Positions 16,257-24,989 of a stretch of 34,845 nt of DNA are shown here, piece by piece. The position numbers and the translations under genes are program-made. Location of the stretch: NCBI GenBank assembly GCA_026386805.1, contig JAPLMX010000214.1:1-34845 (forward strand), in the 5' to 3' direction. The stretch is from Phycisphaerae bacterium (GTDB lineage: Bacteria; Planctomycetota; Phycisphaerae; Sedimentisphaerales; Anaerobacaceae). Under the pieces are notes generated by a model. It made no database searches. It saw nothing but the letters and a program-made list of their open reading frames with translations, and was not told the origin of the DNA. Position 1 is the stretch's first letter, and each line of letters starts with the position of its first letter.

Positions 16257-17789
16257 TCATACCCGTGCGTAGGTCTCGGTCAGGTTTCGGAGCCTTGCGG
16301 CCAGACGAGCATTGATCCGGCCGGGACGCATCCGCCAGCGCCAGTTCCCCTCTTGTCTGGCCGGCAGGTTCATCCGTCCCTCCCCTCCCACGCCCAGCAC
16401 ATCCTGCATGGGGATAACGGCGATCTTCGCCACAGAGCGCATCGCCACACGCATCAACTCCCAGGAAATGTCGCTCGCCGAGATCCTGCACCCGAGGTAA
16501 TCGAACAGACGCTGGCGGCCGTCTGCCGCCAGTTCCTTCTCGAACCAGCCCCGGGTGGTATTGTTGTCGTGCGTGCCCGTGTAGACGATCGAGTTCTCGG
16601 CATAGTTGTGAGGCATGTGCGGGTTGCGGGCGGGATCGCCGCTGAAAGCGAACTGTAGCACGCTCATGCGCGGGAAGCTGTACTGGGCCACCGCTTCGCG
16701 GACATCCGCCGTGATGTACCCGAGGTCCTCCACAAAGATGGCGGCGAACGGGATCTGCCGAAGCAGCTCGTGGAAGAACTTGTCGTGCGGAGCCGTCACC
16801 CACTTGCCCCGCATCGCGTTCTTGTGACTCGCGGGCACCTCCCAGTAGGCGATCAGACCCCGGAAATGGTCGATGCGGACGAAGTCGAACAGCAGCAGAT
16901 TGTGCTTCATCCGCTGCATCCACCATTCAAAGCCCGTCTCCTCCAGGCGTTGCCAGTCGTAGACGGGATTGCCCCAGAGCTGCCCGGCGGCGCTGAAATA
17001 GTCCGGCGGCACCCCGGCGACGAAGCGAGGCTTCTTGGCCCGGGTCAGCTTGAAGAGGTCCGGATGGGACCAAACGTCGGCGCTGTCGTAGGCCACGTAA
17101 ATGGGCACATCCCCAGCCACCTGAATGCCGCACTCGTTGCAGTAGCGTTTGAGCCGCAGATATTGCCGATAGAAGACATATTGGCAGAATCGTTCCCGCT
17201 CTACCCATTGCGGATTGATGCTTGCGAATTGCCGATTCGCAGCCGACGACGATTCCAATCCGCAATCCGCAATCCGCAATCCGAAATCTCTCATGGCCGC
17301 CGGCCAGCCGGACCACGGCTGTCCTTTGAATTGCCGTCTCAGGGCCACGAAGCCAGCGTAGGGATCGAGCCAGGTCCGATGTTCTTCCACGAAACCGGCG
17401 TAGTCATCCGGCCTGACAACGTCCTGGAATCTCGCAAAAGCCGTATCGAGCAGCTTGCCCTTGTACGACAGCACCTTGTCATAGTCCACCCTCTCGGCGG
17501 GGAAGGCCGGCGGGTCCGAAACCTCGCCCTTGGTCAGGAGGCCATCCTGGTACAGGAGGTCCGGGCTGATCAGAAGCGGATTGCCGGCAAAGGCCGAGAA
17601 GCAGTTATAGGGCGAGTATCCGGTCTTACGGGTCGTGTGATTCAAAGGCAGGATTTGCCAGTAGTTTTGGCCCGCGGCCCTGAGAAAACCCGCAAACTTG
17701 TACGCCTCGGGGCCGAAGTCGCCAATGCCGTACTTCGAGGGCATTGAACTGATGTGCATCAAGATGCCGCTGGATCGTCGTCGTAGCAC
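16257..17789 (-). CDS. malQ: 4-alpha-glucanotransferase (amylomaltase, GH77)
   Basis: MalQ transfers alpha-1,4-glucan segments between chains (disproportionation) and acts in glycogen or maltodextrin turnover in the cytoplasm. The 510-residue protein covers the full short-type family. Visible landmarks are SSMPSKYGIGDFG (14-26), YSPYNCFSAFAGNP (58-71), the nucleophile Asp307 in VRIDHFRG, acid/base Glu354 in FVEDLG, and Asp408 in TGTHDNNTTRGW. Translation starts at GTG 17789, fixed by the normal family start RRSSGIL. There is no clear Shine-Dalgarno. Residues 167-196 do not look like MalQ and are longer than the usual linker there; they match an interspersed repeat (see the separate entry). 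The gene follows the GH57 gene by 52 bp on the same strand, so the two are probably co-transcribed. Confidence 0.96.
   Translation of the reverse strand: MLRRRSSGILMHISSMPSKYGIGDFGPEAYKFAGFLRAAGQNYWQILPLNHTTRKTGYSPYNCFSAFAGNPLLISPDLLYQDGLLTKGEVSDPPAFPAERVDYDKVLSYKGKLLDTAFARFQDVVRPDDYAGFVEEHRTWLDPYAGFVALRRQFKGQPWSGWPAAMRDFGLRIADCGLESSSAANRQFASINPQWVERERFCQYVFYRQYLRLKRYCNECGIQVAGDVPIYVAYDSADVWSHPDLFKLTRAKKPRFVAGVPPDYFSAAGQLWGNPVYDWQRLEETGFEWWMQRMKHNLLLFDFVRIDHFRGLIAYWEVPASHKNAMRGKWVTAPHDKFFHELLRQIPFAAIFVEDLGYITADVREAVAQYSFPRMSVLQFAFSGDPARNPHMPHNYAENSIVYTGTHDNNTTRGWFEKELAADGRQRLFDYLGCRISASDISWELMRVAMRSVAKIAVIPMQDVLGVGGEGRMNLPARQEGNWRWRMRPGRINARLAARLRNLTETYARV
17202..17291 (-). repeat. Interspersed-repeat sequence in frame inside malQ
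   Basis: The DNA for MalQ residues 167-196 contains a 7-bp tandem repeat on the plus strand: AATCCGC at 17257, 17264 and 17271, then AATCCGA at 17278. The encoded peptide includes RDFGLRIADCGLESS; the opposite strand reads FQSAIRNPQSEI. Both are hallmarks of dispersed repeats in planctomycete genomes. In a typical MalQ this site is a helical linker of about 24 residues between the W-x-x-WP motif and the F-x-x-RQW-type helix. Here it is about 14 residues longer, and the reading frame is kept. Confidence 0.7.
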
Positions 17790-17841
17790 GTTTGAGTTTC
17801 CGATTTACTATTTGCCCTTGACTGAGTGAATCGTAGATCTT

Positions 17842-20271
17842 TCACGGAATGGCCAGTCCGAGCCGCTGCGCGAGCTGGCCGAAGTGCTCCACCCATTCCG
17901 CCGCCTGCTTGTTGGCGGCCGCCGCCTTCTTCATCTCGGGGTACTCGCGTTTGGAGATCGTGAAAAAGACGTTCTGGGCATGCTGCAAGTCCATCTCGGG
18001 GGTCAACATGCGCAGGATTTCCACGCCCTTTTCGATGGACCACAGCAGGTGGAAATCCCCCGGCGAATCCTCCCATAGGCTCGCCAGGCTGTTGATCTTG
18101 CGGCTGCCCTCGAAGCTCAGTCTCTCCTTGTCGAGGCTCAGCGACAGCCGCTCCACTTCTTCGGCCAGGTCCTTGAGCCGGTTCAGGTCGATGTCGTCTT
18201 CCTGGATGGCGGCACAGATGTCTTCGTTCAGAATGAACTCTGCCGGCTCGGACAGCGCCTTGGGCAGAGGCATGTTCATGTTGCGAATCATCTGCATGAT
18301 CGCGTAGTTGTGCTCGTAGATGTGGCGGAACGAGCTTTCGATCTCGCGCCAGGTGCTTTCGAGGAGCCAGTTGAGAATCTCCCGCTGCTGGTCCTTGAAC
18401 AGGTGGGTCAGCGAGTAGTTCTTCCCGTCGAACGTCACGTTCATCAGGCGCATGACCTCGTTGCTGTCGCCTTTTCGAAAGGCCTTCACAAGGTCCTGCC
18501 GGATTCGCTGGAACTGATCGTCCGGCATCCGCCCCTGCACCGCCGCGAACAGGTGGTGATCGCCGAGATAGAGCACGGCCGAATCCACCGCGTACTCTTC
18601 CAGCGTGATGTTCGACCGAATCTTGGATCGACTGGTCGTCAGGACCTGCACTCCCGCCTCGGCATGCTCGAAATCCTCGATGTCGGCGGAATAGCAGTAG
18701 ATATCGATGGACCCCTCGGAGGATTCCTCGAAAACGGAGCTGAGCGCAAAGTGGGCGCCGACGCGATGCAGATCGACGCGGGCCGGCTCCACGTACGCCT
18801 CGTACACCTCTTTCCCATTCGTGTACGGCCGCCGGTTAGTCGGGGCGTTCAAGAGCATGTTCTTGAACTCAGGTTCCAGATTCCAATTCTGGATCTCCTG
18901 GCACAACTGCATGGCCCGCGCAGCATACATCATGACCTGGACGGTCTCGATGCCGGAGATATTATCGAAGAACCACCCGCAACTGGTGTACATGAGCATG
19001 GCGTTGCGCTGCATCTCCAGCAGCTTGAGGAACATGACCTTGTCATGGTGGTCCAGCTCCCGTCCGGCCGCCTTCGCGATGAAGCGGCCCACGTTCTCCG
19101 GCGACCGGTCATTGATGATGCTGATGTATTCGTTCCTGACCTTCCAGGGATCGGGGTTGTACGCCGCCATGCGATCCTGGTAGACGGTCGCCACCCGGTC
19201 GCGGAGCCAGTCGAACGCCTCGCGCAAGGGCGCGCGCCACTGCTGCTGGCCGGAGCGTGACTGGTCGGCCGCACACCCGCAGTTGCTCCGCCACCGCTCC
19301 ACCCCGTGCACGCAGCTCCACGAGCTACTCTCCCAAATTTCCACCTCGTGTTCGGGCGGGAACTTCTCCAGATACTCAGGGTAGATGGTAATCTTGGCAA
19401 GATTGTTGGCGGCGATGTGATGGATGCAGTAGGCCAGCGCCATGTCGCCGTGATGGTGATGGTGGCCAAAGGATTCGCCGTCGGTGGCCACGTGAACGAG
19501 ATGCGATTGCTCACCGTCGTTGGGGAAGGCGCCTACCAGCCGCATGGCGAAGTTCTCGCCGCTGTGGAGCAGTCCGCCGTAAGCGATGCCGTGCGAGACC
19601 GGGCCGTTGTAGAAAAACAGGGTGATCTGCTTGCCGGAGGGCAGAACGCAGATATAGGGCACGCTCGTGTCCATATCCCCTTCGTTCACATCCCGCCACC
19701 GGCGCTGGCCCGTGAGCTTCCGCACGCGTTTCGCCTGGCGCGGCGCCAGGATCGTGAACTTGATCCCGTGCTCGGCCAGTACTTCCAGCGAGGCGATCTC
19801 CACCGCCGTCTCGGGCAGCCACATCCCTTCCGGCTCCCTCTCAAACCGCCGCTTGAAATCCTCAATTCCCCAGACGACCTGGGTCTCCTTGTCGTGGGCG
19901 TTCGCCAGGGGCATCACCATGTGGTTGTACGCCTGCGCCATCGCACAACCGTGTCCCGAGAACTTCTCGCGGCTCCGGCGGTCCGCCTCCAGGACTTTCT
20001 GGTAAACATCCGGGGCGTGCGATTCCAGCCAGTACATGAGCGTCGGGCCGAAATCGAAGCTGATGCTCTCGTAGTTGTTGACGATTTCGATGATTTTCTT
20101 ATCCGGGCCGAGAATGCGCGAGGCCGCATTCTGCCGGTAGCACTCCTCCGTGATTCTTGCGTTCCAATCGTGGTACGGATACGCCGAATCCTGCAATTCG
20201 ACGTATTCCAGCCACGGATTTTCTCTGGGTGGTTGATAGAAATGTCCGTGTATGCAAACGTATTTATCCAT
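17842..20271 (-). CDS. Glycoside hydrolase family 57 protein (alpha-amylase/glucanotransferase-like, with DUF3536-type C-terminus)
   Basis: The protein is 809 residues from the ATG at 20271, chosen because GH57 enzymes start with the HxH-like motif soon after Met (MDKYVCIHGHFYQPPRENPW) and because GAAAGGT lies 8 bases upstream. The in-frame extension to 20367 adds 32 unlike residues. GH57 catalytic pieces are present: nucleophile Glu154 in GMWLPETAVE and acid/base Asp264 in VATDGESFGHHHHHGD. The five His in a row (269-274 region) are native. Residues 420-800 are mostly helical, as in DUF3536-type GH57 proteins. The family acts on alpha-glucans; exact specificity (amylase, branching or transferase) cannot be read from the sequence. 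Position directly before malQ supports a glycogen role. Confidence 0.92.
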   Translation of the reverse strand: MDKYVCIHGHFYQPPRENPWLEYVELQDSAYPYHDWNARITEECYRQNAASRILGPDKKIIEIVNNYESISFDFGPTLMYWLESHAPDVYQKVLEADRRSREKFSGHGCAMAQAYNHMVMPLANAHDKETQVVWGIEDFKRRFEREPEGMWLPETAVEIASLEVLAEHGIKFTILAPRQAKRVRKLTGQRRWRDVNEGDMDTSVPYICVLPSGKQITLFFYNGPVSHGIAYGGLLHSGENFAMRLVGAFPNDGEQSHLVHVATDGESFGHHHHHGDMALAYCIHHIAANNLAKITIYPEYLEKFPPEHEVEIWESSSWSCVHGVERWRSNCGCAADQSRSGQQQWRAPLREAFDWLRDRVATVYQDRMAAYNPDPWKVRNEYISIINDRSPENVGRFIAKAAGRELDHHDKVMFLKLLEMQRNAMLMYTSCGWFFDNISGIETVQVMMYAARAMQLCQEIQNWNLEPEFKNMLLNAPTNRRPYTNGKEVYEAYVEPARVDLHRVGAHFALSSVFEESSEGSIDIYCYSADIEDFEHAEAGVQVLTTSRSKIRSNITLEEYAVDSAVLYLGDHHLFAAVQGRMPDDQFQRIRQDLVKAFRKGDSNEVMRLMNVTFDGKNYSLTHLFKDQQREILNWLLESTWREIESSFRHIYEHNYAIMQMIRNMNMPLPKALSEPAEFILNEDICAAIQEDDIDLNRLKDLAEEVERLSLSLDKERLSFEGSRKINSLASLWEDSPGDFHLLWSIEKGVEILRMLTPEMDLQHAQNVFFTISKREYPEMKKAAAANKQAAEWVEHFGQLAQRLGLAIP

Positions 20272-20459
20272 CCAGTAACCTTTCTGTCCTGCGTCCGGCA
20301 CAAGATGGGCAACTGCCTCGACCCGCGACGGCCCCCTTGCCCAGATTCTCACATCAACCCTACCCATTGCGAATCTGGGTGATCGCCCCTACCGACATAG
20401 ATGCCAACTCTCTCACAGAGCCGCACCCCTTCGCTGCTGGGCGAATCTCCAAAGTGCCG

Positions 20460-20488
20460 ATGATACAATAACTTAACGCAGCACGCAA
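20460..20488 (-). promoter_or_regulatory. Candidate promoter for the GH57-malQ unit
   Basis: On the minus strand: TTGCGT (20483-20488), a 17-nt spacer and TATCAT (20460-20465). The start near 20453 gives a leader of about 180 nt. The 400-bp gap between the GH57 gene and the DUF1570 gene shows nothing else beyond the hairpins at 20645-20674. Confidence 0.45.
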
Positions 20489-20644
20489 CCTCGCGTCCTC
20501 AATTTCCTGATTGTGGCTGCCCGCATCCGCCGGCGGCCACGGGGAGAGCAGGATTCCACGATTTGACACAGCCAACGGCGGATACAGCCGATGGGAAGGG
20601 CGATCGTGCGGCGTGTGTATTCAAAAGCTAAGGCCGCGGCCCCA

Positions 20645-20674
20645 ATGGCTTCGCCATGCAGCACTCTGAGTGCT
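20645..20674 (-). terminator. Two adjacent hairpins at the end of the DUF1570 gene
   Basis: On the minus strand the stop codon TAG runs into AGCACTC-A-GAGTGCT (20660-20674), followed by ATGGC-GAA-GCCAT (20645-20657). They lie where a terminator is expected, but no T run follows. They may instead be a dispersed repeat or a 3'-end stabiliser. Confidence 0.35.
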
Positions 20675-21746
20675 ACTGCCGGCGCGTTCGATTTGCCGAA
20701 ACCTGCTGGGCTTGACTGGCAAGAAATGCGTTCCAAGACAATTCGAGCACCTCAGGCGCGCCGAACGCTTCCGTGAATTCGGCGAGCAGGGCGCGTTCGT
20801 CGTGATGCTCAGGACGCGTCTGCGCCAGGCGATCGAGGTACGTTCGCAAATTCTCGGGACGCTCGGTCAAGACGAACTGGAAGAATCCCCACGCCTGAGC
20901 ATAGTAGCGCCGGCCCACCTGCGCGTCCGGCGGCACCGTGGTCTGTACGACGAACTGCCTCAACGGGACCAAATTCCCCTCAGCGTATGCCTCCAGAAGG
21001 CCCTGGCACCGCGCGGCATTGCCGTGCGCGAGACCCGCGGTCACAGACGTATCAAACTCGAAATTCGTGGCCAATCCCTCGGAGACCCACAGCGGATACG
21101 CCACGCCACGTTTCTGGATACCGCTGTTGAACGACAGTTGATGAGCGACCTCGTGGGTCAGTCTCGTGACGTCGAACCGCTGCCCCACCGCCGACATGGG
21201 CAGAACCCCTTCACGCGGGGATCGGTTGGCGGCGACAGCCACTGGAACATCACTTGCCGGTGGCTCCGGCGCCGCTTTCCGGCGTAGGCGGGCTTTCTGG
21301 TCCGTTTGGACGATGGCAACGCGATTCGTCAGAGTGGAGTAGTATCCGTCCAGCCATGATAGATCCATTCCCTCGACCTGGAGGGCGTATTCGCTGAAGG
21401 TGCTCTTTTGTGGGAAACATAACCACACGAGGCGATCTTCCGAACGAGTCAGATCGAATCCGGCCAGAGAGAAGACCTCGTAGAAATGGCCATAGGCGTA
21501 CTCGAGGGTCCGGCACGCCCCGGCGACATAGCCGGCGTCAGGCTCGTGGAAGAGCACGAAGTGCTCGGTTGCGGTGGTCTCGAAGGATGCACCCGGCAAC
21601 AGCCCCGGCCCAGGCAAGTTCGCAGGTCCATTGCCGATTGAGGAGGCATTTTGCGCCGGCTGCCCGGATTCAGAGCAGCGACAACTGGAGCACAAGACAC
21701 CTAGCGCTCCGGCCGCTATAAGTAAAAAGAGAGCTGACTGGCGCAT
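20673..21746 (-). CDS. DUF1570-type putative metallopeptidase, exported
   Basis: This 357-residue protein has an N-terminal export signal with two Cys-rich positions (GVLCSSC, 16-22), so it is a signal-peptide protein and perhaps a lipoprotein, though the lipobox is not canonical. The middle carries a gluzincin-like zinc site: HEVAHQL (198-204, an HExxH motif) and WVSEGLATNFE (220-230), where Glu223 would be the third ligand. This pattern is that of planctomycete DUF1570 proteins. Substrate unknown. Residues 24-55 are a low-complexity Gly/Pro/Asn spacer. There is no clear Shine-Dalgarno before the ATG. It follows the 754-residue secreted protein gene by 134 bp on the same strand. Confidence 0.82.
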   Translation of the reverse strand: MRQSALFLLIAAGALGVLCSSCRCSESGQPAQNASSIGNGPANLPGPGLLPGASFETTATEHFVLFHEPDAGYVAGACRTLEYAYGHFYEVFSLAGFDLTRSEDRLVWLCFPQKSTFSEYALQVEGMDLSWLDGYYSTLTNRVAIVQTDQKARLRRKAAPEPPASDVPVAVAANRSPREGVLPMSAVGQRFDVTRLTHEVAHQLSFNSGIQKRGVAYPLWVSEGLATNFEFDTSVTAGLAHGNAARCQGLLEAYAEGNLVPLRQFVVQTTVPPDAQVGRRYYAQAWGFFQFVLTERPENLRTYLDRLAQTRPEHHDERALLAEFTEAFGAPEVLELSWNAFLASQAQQVSANRTRRQ

Positions 21747-21880
21747 GGAATACAGGTTCTTACTCAGACACTCTTAAGGTCTTCCTCTATTGTGCCATGC
21801 GCCGCCGGCAATGTCAAGCATTTCTCTCTTTCAAGCGACCCAGACTTCTCTCGGTCGGATGGTCACGGCCCATCTGTCCC

Positions 21881-24145
21881 TCACGCTTGCGCGGCCCTGC
21901 CTGGCTTGGCAGGCCGTGGGACACGGGGCTTGACCTCCAGCTCCTCTTTGAATTTGATCTCGGGCATCTCCCGGCCCAGTCGTTCGTATGTCTCCTTCAA
22001 CTCGCGCTGAAAGGCTTCCGGCTTCATGGACTCGACATGGCCGTCGAGGAACAGGACATTGATCTTGTCCGTGCAGAATCCGGGATTCTCGTAGACGACG
22101 ATGTTGCCAGGGTACATCGTCTTGGATTGGCCGCTCACGTACACGTAGCTCGGCCCGCCGAAATCCTTGGGTTTGCGAGGAGATTCGAGAATCTTGGGAC
22201 TGCCAAAGTATGATTTCGCCTGCTCCAAGTCCGCCGGCCAATCGCCCTGATGATCGTCGGCATACATCATGAGCCCCAGCCCGATCTGTTTCAGGTTCAA
22301 CATCGCCGCGACGTTGCCGGCCTGTTGGCGCGCTAGAGCCAAGGCCGGCATGAGAACCCCCGCCCCCACCGCTACGCCGGCCACGCTCGACAGGCCCACT
22401 TCAAGGCCCGGGCCCTGGTACTGCCCGTAGATCCCGTCCGAGCCTGCCCAGAAGGACTGGCAGGACGGCTTCATGTCCTTGATGATCTCGCCGAGCGACG
22501 GAAGCATGGGCGGCAGCTTGAGGCCGGCTTGGGCGGCGAACATCGTCGCCATCGGCCAGAATTGCTGAAACGCCGTCATGGCCTGAGTGTACTGAGTCTG
22601 GGAATCCGCATAGTCCAAGCTGACGAGATTGTCGGGCAGCCGGGACACGACCTCCTTGTATCCCGCCGTGCCTCTGATCGACTTGCGCTCCTCGCCGGTC
22701 GAGACCATCTGTTTGACCGCCGCATCGTGTAGGCCCGCATTCGATCCAATCACGGCATAGTCGTTCACCACGGACCACGCCGGCATGATCTGCATCATCG
22801 CCAACTGCGGGATCATCCAGGTGTGCACGGTCCGTTCATCCTCGCGCTTCTGCTCGCTGACCTGAAAGGCACCCTTGCTCTGGGCGGCCGCGAAACCGCC
22901 GAGACTGGTCATCGTCTTTTCAAAAAGGCGGGCATCCTTCAGCTTGATGAGCACCACGCCGCCTCCCAACGGGGCTTCGGACACGGCGCCCATGCCGAGG
23001 GTGTAGAAGGCAACGGGGCCGGCCAGACTCTCCAGCAAGTCCTTGCGAATGCTCACCTTGGCTTCGGATTCGAACGCGGCCAGCCCTTTCTCCACGTCGG
23101 CGCCGGCTTCGCCGGAGGCCGTCTTGATCGCACGCAGGATCGCATCGTAGGCCACCGCCACGTCGAAATTCGCCGTACTGGCTGTCACCGCTCGAGCATC
23201 CACCACGTCCATCAGCGCCGGGTCCGCCGGTTTCAGAGCCACCCACAAACCCGTTCGCGGCGCCGGCACCTCCAGGAAGGAGCCGGTGACAAGATTCGGG
23301 CCGGCGAATCCCACGCGTGAGGTAAAGGTCTTCATCCCGGACAAGCCCAACTCCTTGAGCACCGCCGCGATGGTATCGGCCGTCTTGGCATCTTTCTGCC
23401 GGACCACCGCATCGACGATGCCCAGGGCCTTCTGAAGGTCGGCATGGACCACCACGGCATCCCCGCCGGAAGGGACCTTCTTCAGGTGTTCCCGGGCCGT
23501 GGCACGCGGTTTCTGCAGGTATTGCAGGGCCACTCCTTGGGCGTCGTTCGCAGCCACTACGAGATAGTCGTCCGACCAGCCCCAGTACAGAGGCAGGTCC
23601 GACTGGTCCTTGGGACCACGCATCTTGGCCGGGCCGACATTCACGTCGGCAATCGACTCCGCCCCGGCCAGCGTCTCCAGCTTCTTCACCAGAGCTTCAA
23701 ACTCCGCCTTGTGCGTCCCGGAATTGAGAATCGCAAAGGCATAGACCGGCGGCTTCTCTTTCTGGACCGGTCCCTTCAACTGCGCGACGCCGAGAACCAC
23801 GGGCCTGTCGGCGACCAACTGGACCATGCCCATGACCATGTCGATCTGCTTGGTTTGGTCCGGACCGCCGCCATCCGCCTGCATCTTGGTCAGGAGCTGG
23901 CTCTTGATCGCCTGACAGAAGCTCTGCACGCCTGGATCGTTCCAGATCCTGCCCAAGGAGGTCTTCTCGAAATCCCCCTTGAGGGCATCGCCGCCGCTGG
24001 TGGCCACGAATCCGACGATCCCGTCGGGCAGTCGCTTCGTCAACTCCTCGGCCGGCGAATCGGCCATCGCCACCGCCGCCCCAACCAACCCCATTCCACA
24101 AACCAACGCCACACACACGCATCGAATCCAACGCGATCGAATCAT
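21881..24145 (-). CDS. Large secreted protein with C-terminal pseudopilin-like module
   Basis: This 754-residue protein has a signal peptide (about 1-28, ending AVAMA) and a good Shine-Dalgarno (AGGGAG, 24152-24157). Residues 30-580 are an alpha/beta repeat-like region beginning LPDGIVGFVATSGGD, resembling planctomycete DUF3352-like proteins that start 'LPADT'. From about 590 it changes: VAVGAGVLMPALALARQQAG, then NLKQIGLGLMMYADDHQGDWP and NVLFLDGHVES. This is the body of DUF1559-type pseudopilins (N-terminal helix, 'NLKQIGLA', and a terminal DGHV motif) but without the prepilin cleavage site. The last 40 residues are charged and Pro-rich. Function unknown; the fusion suggests a pilin-like module made as part of a larger exported protein. 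Confidence 0.85.
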   Translation of the reverse strand: MIRSRWIRCVCVALVCGMGLVGAAVAMADSPAEELTKRLPDGIVGFVATSGGDALKGDFEKTSLGRIWNDPGVQSFCQAIKSQLLTKMQADGGGPDQTKQIDMVMGMVQLVADRPVVLGVAQLKGPVQKEKPPVYAFAILNSGTHKAEFEALVKKLETLAGAESIADVNVGPAKMRGPKDQSDLPLYWGWSDDYLVVAANDAQGVALQYLQKPRATAREHLKKVPSGGDAVVVHADLQKALGIVDAVVRQKDAKTADTIAAVLKELGLSGMKTFTSRVGFAGPNLVTGSFLEVPAPRTGLWVALKPADPALMDVVDARAVTASTANFDVAVAYDAILRAIKTASGEAGADVEKGLAAFESEAKVSIRKDLLESLAGPVAFYTLGMGAVSEAPLGGGVVLIKLKDARLFEKTMTSLGGFAAAQSKGAFQVSEQKREDERTVHTWMIPQLAMMQIMPAWSVVNDYAVIGSNAGLHDAAVKQMVSTGEERKSIRGTAGYKEVVSRLPDNLVSLDYADSQTQYTQAMTAFQQFWPMATMFAAQAGLKLPPMLPSLGEIIKDMKPSCQSFWAGSDGIYGQYQGPGLEVGLSSVAGVAVGAGVLMPALALARQQAGNVAAMLNLKQIGLGLMMYADDHQGDWPADLEQAKSYFGSPKILESPRKPKDFGGPSYVYVSGQSKTMYPGNIVVYENPGFCTDKINVLFLDGHVESMKPEAFQRELKETYERLGREMPEIKFKEELEVKPRVPRPAKPGRAAQA

Positions 24146-24216
24146 AACGATCTCCCTTCAGATGGATAGGCCAATACTCCAACCGGTCCAATTGTACAGA
24201 GGTCTCGCCCTTCCGT

Positions 24217-24555
24217 CTACCGCGCACCCACCTCAATCACCACGCCCTCTCGCCGGGCGATCTCGATGATGGGCCGCCCGTCGCCGCTTTCCCACTCCCG
24301 CTCCCCGCAGGGAATCGGCTCGATGCGGTTGTCAGCAAGGAGTGTTGTCTCCCAGAGGCTCTTGATCGTGTCGAAATCGCATCGTCCATCAAACTCCGGG
24401 GCAATAACGACCAGATCGATATCACTGCACTGATCGGCCTCGTCCCTCGCAAAGGACCCGAAGAGAACGGCCCTGCTGGCATGGATACCAACCGTCGGCA
24501 ATACAGAGAGATACCGCCTTACAGCACTGACAATTGTGTTCTCAACCACTGCCAT
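24217..24555 (-). CDS. MNT-type nucleotidyltransferase, partner of the HEPN gene
   Basis: This 112-residue minimal nucleotidyltransferase carries the fold's signature GSFARDEADQCSDIDLVV (33-50): Gly-Ser, then two metal-binding Asp (45 and 47). A third acidic residue is likely in RIEPIP. In the HEPN-MNT pairs studied (HepT-MntA), the MNT protein inactivates the HEPN RNase by adding AMP groups. It overlaps the HEPN gene by 37 bp, the usual tight coupling of such pairs. Activity here is inferred from family and order only; some pairs of this type may not be toxin-antitoxin systems. Confidence 0.85.
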   Translation of the reverse strand: MAVVENTIVSAVRRYLSVLPTVGIHASRAVLFGSFARDEADQCSDIDLVVIAPEFDGRCDFDTIKSLWETTLLADNRIEPIPCGEREWESGDGRPIIEIARREGVVIEVGAR

Positions 24556-24905
24556 ATTTCCGTTGCCTTCTGGAGTTCTTGTCGCGTAAGACCAGGATTG
24601 AGGACCACCTGTCCCGCATCGGGATATCGTCCCTCCAATTGATACAGATCGAACCTTCGCAGGAACCTCTCCTGCTCATCATTAGGCGTGAGACCCGCCA
24701 ATTGGGCCAGTCGGACAAGGTTATGAATGCGAGGTGGAGCATCGCGAGTCACGTGCACCACATGAGCCTTGAGTATCTTCTCCAAAGCCAGATGAGCAAA
24801 GAACAAGCAATGCCTCAAATGGCCCTTCTCAAGGAGCGATTCCGCGGCCGCGAGGTCTTCCGCCGAGCCCGTCCGCCAGTATTCAACTTGTTCCTCAACG
24901 TTCAT
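24519..24905 (-). CDS. HEPN-domain protein, probable partner of the MNT gene
   Basis: The protein is 128 residues from ATG 24905 (GTG 24911 is an alternative two codons upstream). It is all-helical, with RHCLFFAHLALEKILKAHVV (31-50) and TRDAPPRIHNLVRLAQLAGL (53-72), typical of the PF05168-type HEPN family. The R-x6-H spacing (Arg54 to His61) fits the loose R-x4-6-H motif of HEPN RNases, but this subfamily often has a P-x-x-H loop instead, so catalysis is uncertain. It precedes and overlaps the MNT gene and lies 84 bp behind the PIN-like gene. Confidence 0.85.
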   Translation of the reverse strand: MNVEEQVEYWRTGSAEDLAAAESLLEKGHLRHCLFFAHLALEKILKAHVVHVTRDAPPRIHNLVRLAQLAGLTPNDEQERFLRRFDLYQLEGRYPDAGQVVLNPGLTRQELQKATEIWQWLRTQLSVL

Positions 24906-24989
24906 GCGCACCCGCGTGCAAAATGGCGATTCATCTTTCGTCAGTATACGCCCAACCCGGTGCAGAAAGCAACAAGCTTCGCCGCCCTT

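Noticed and set aside
19439-19473. His-rich run in the GH57 protein, as a vector-derived tag
   Set aside because: It follows directly on the catalytic TDGESFG motif, where His residues are normal for this family.
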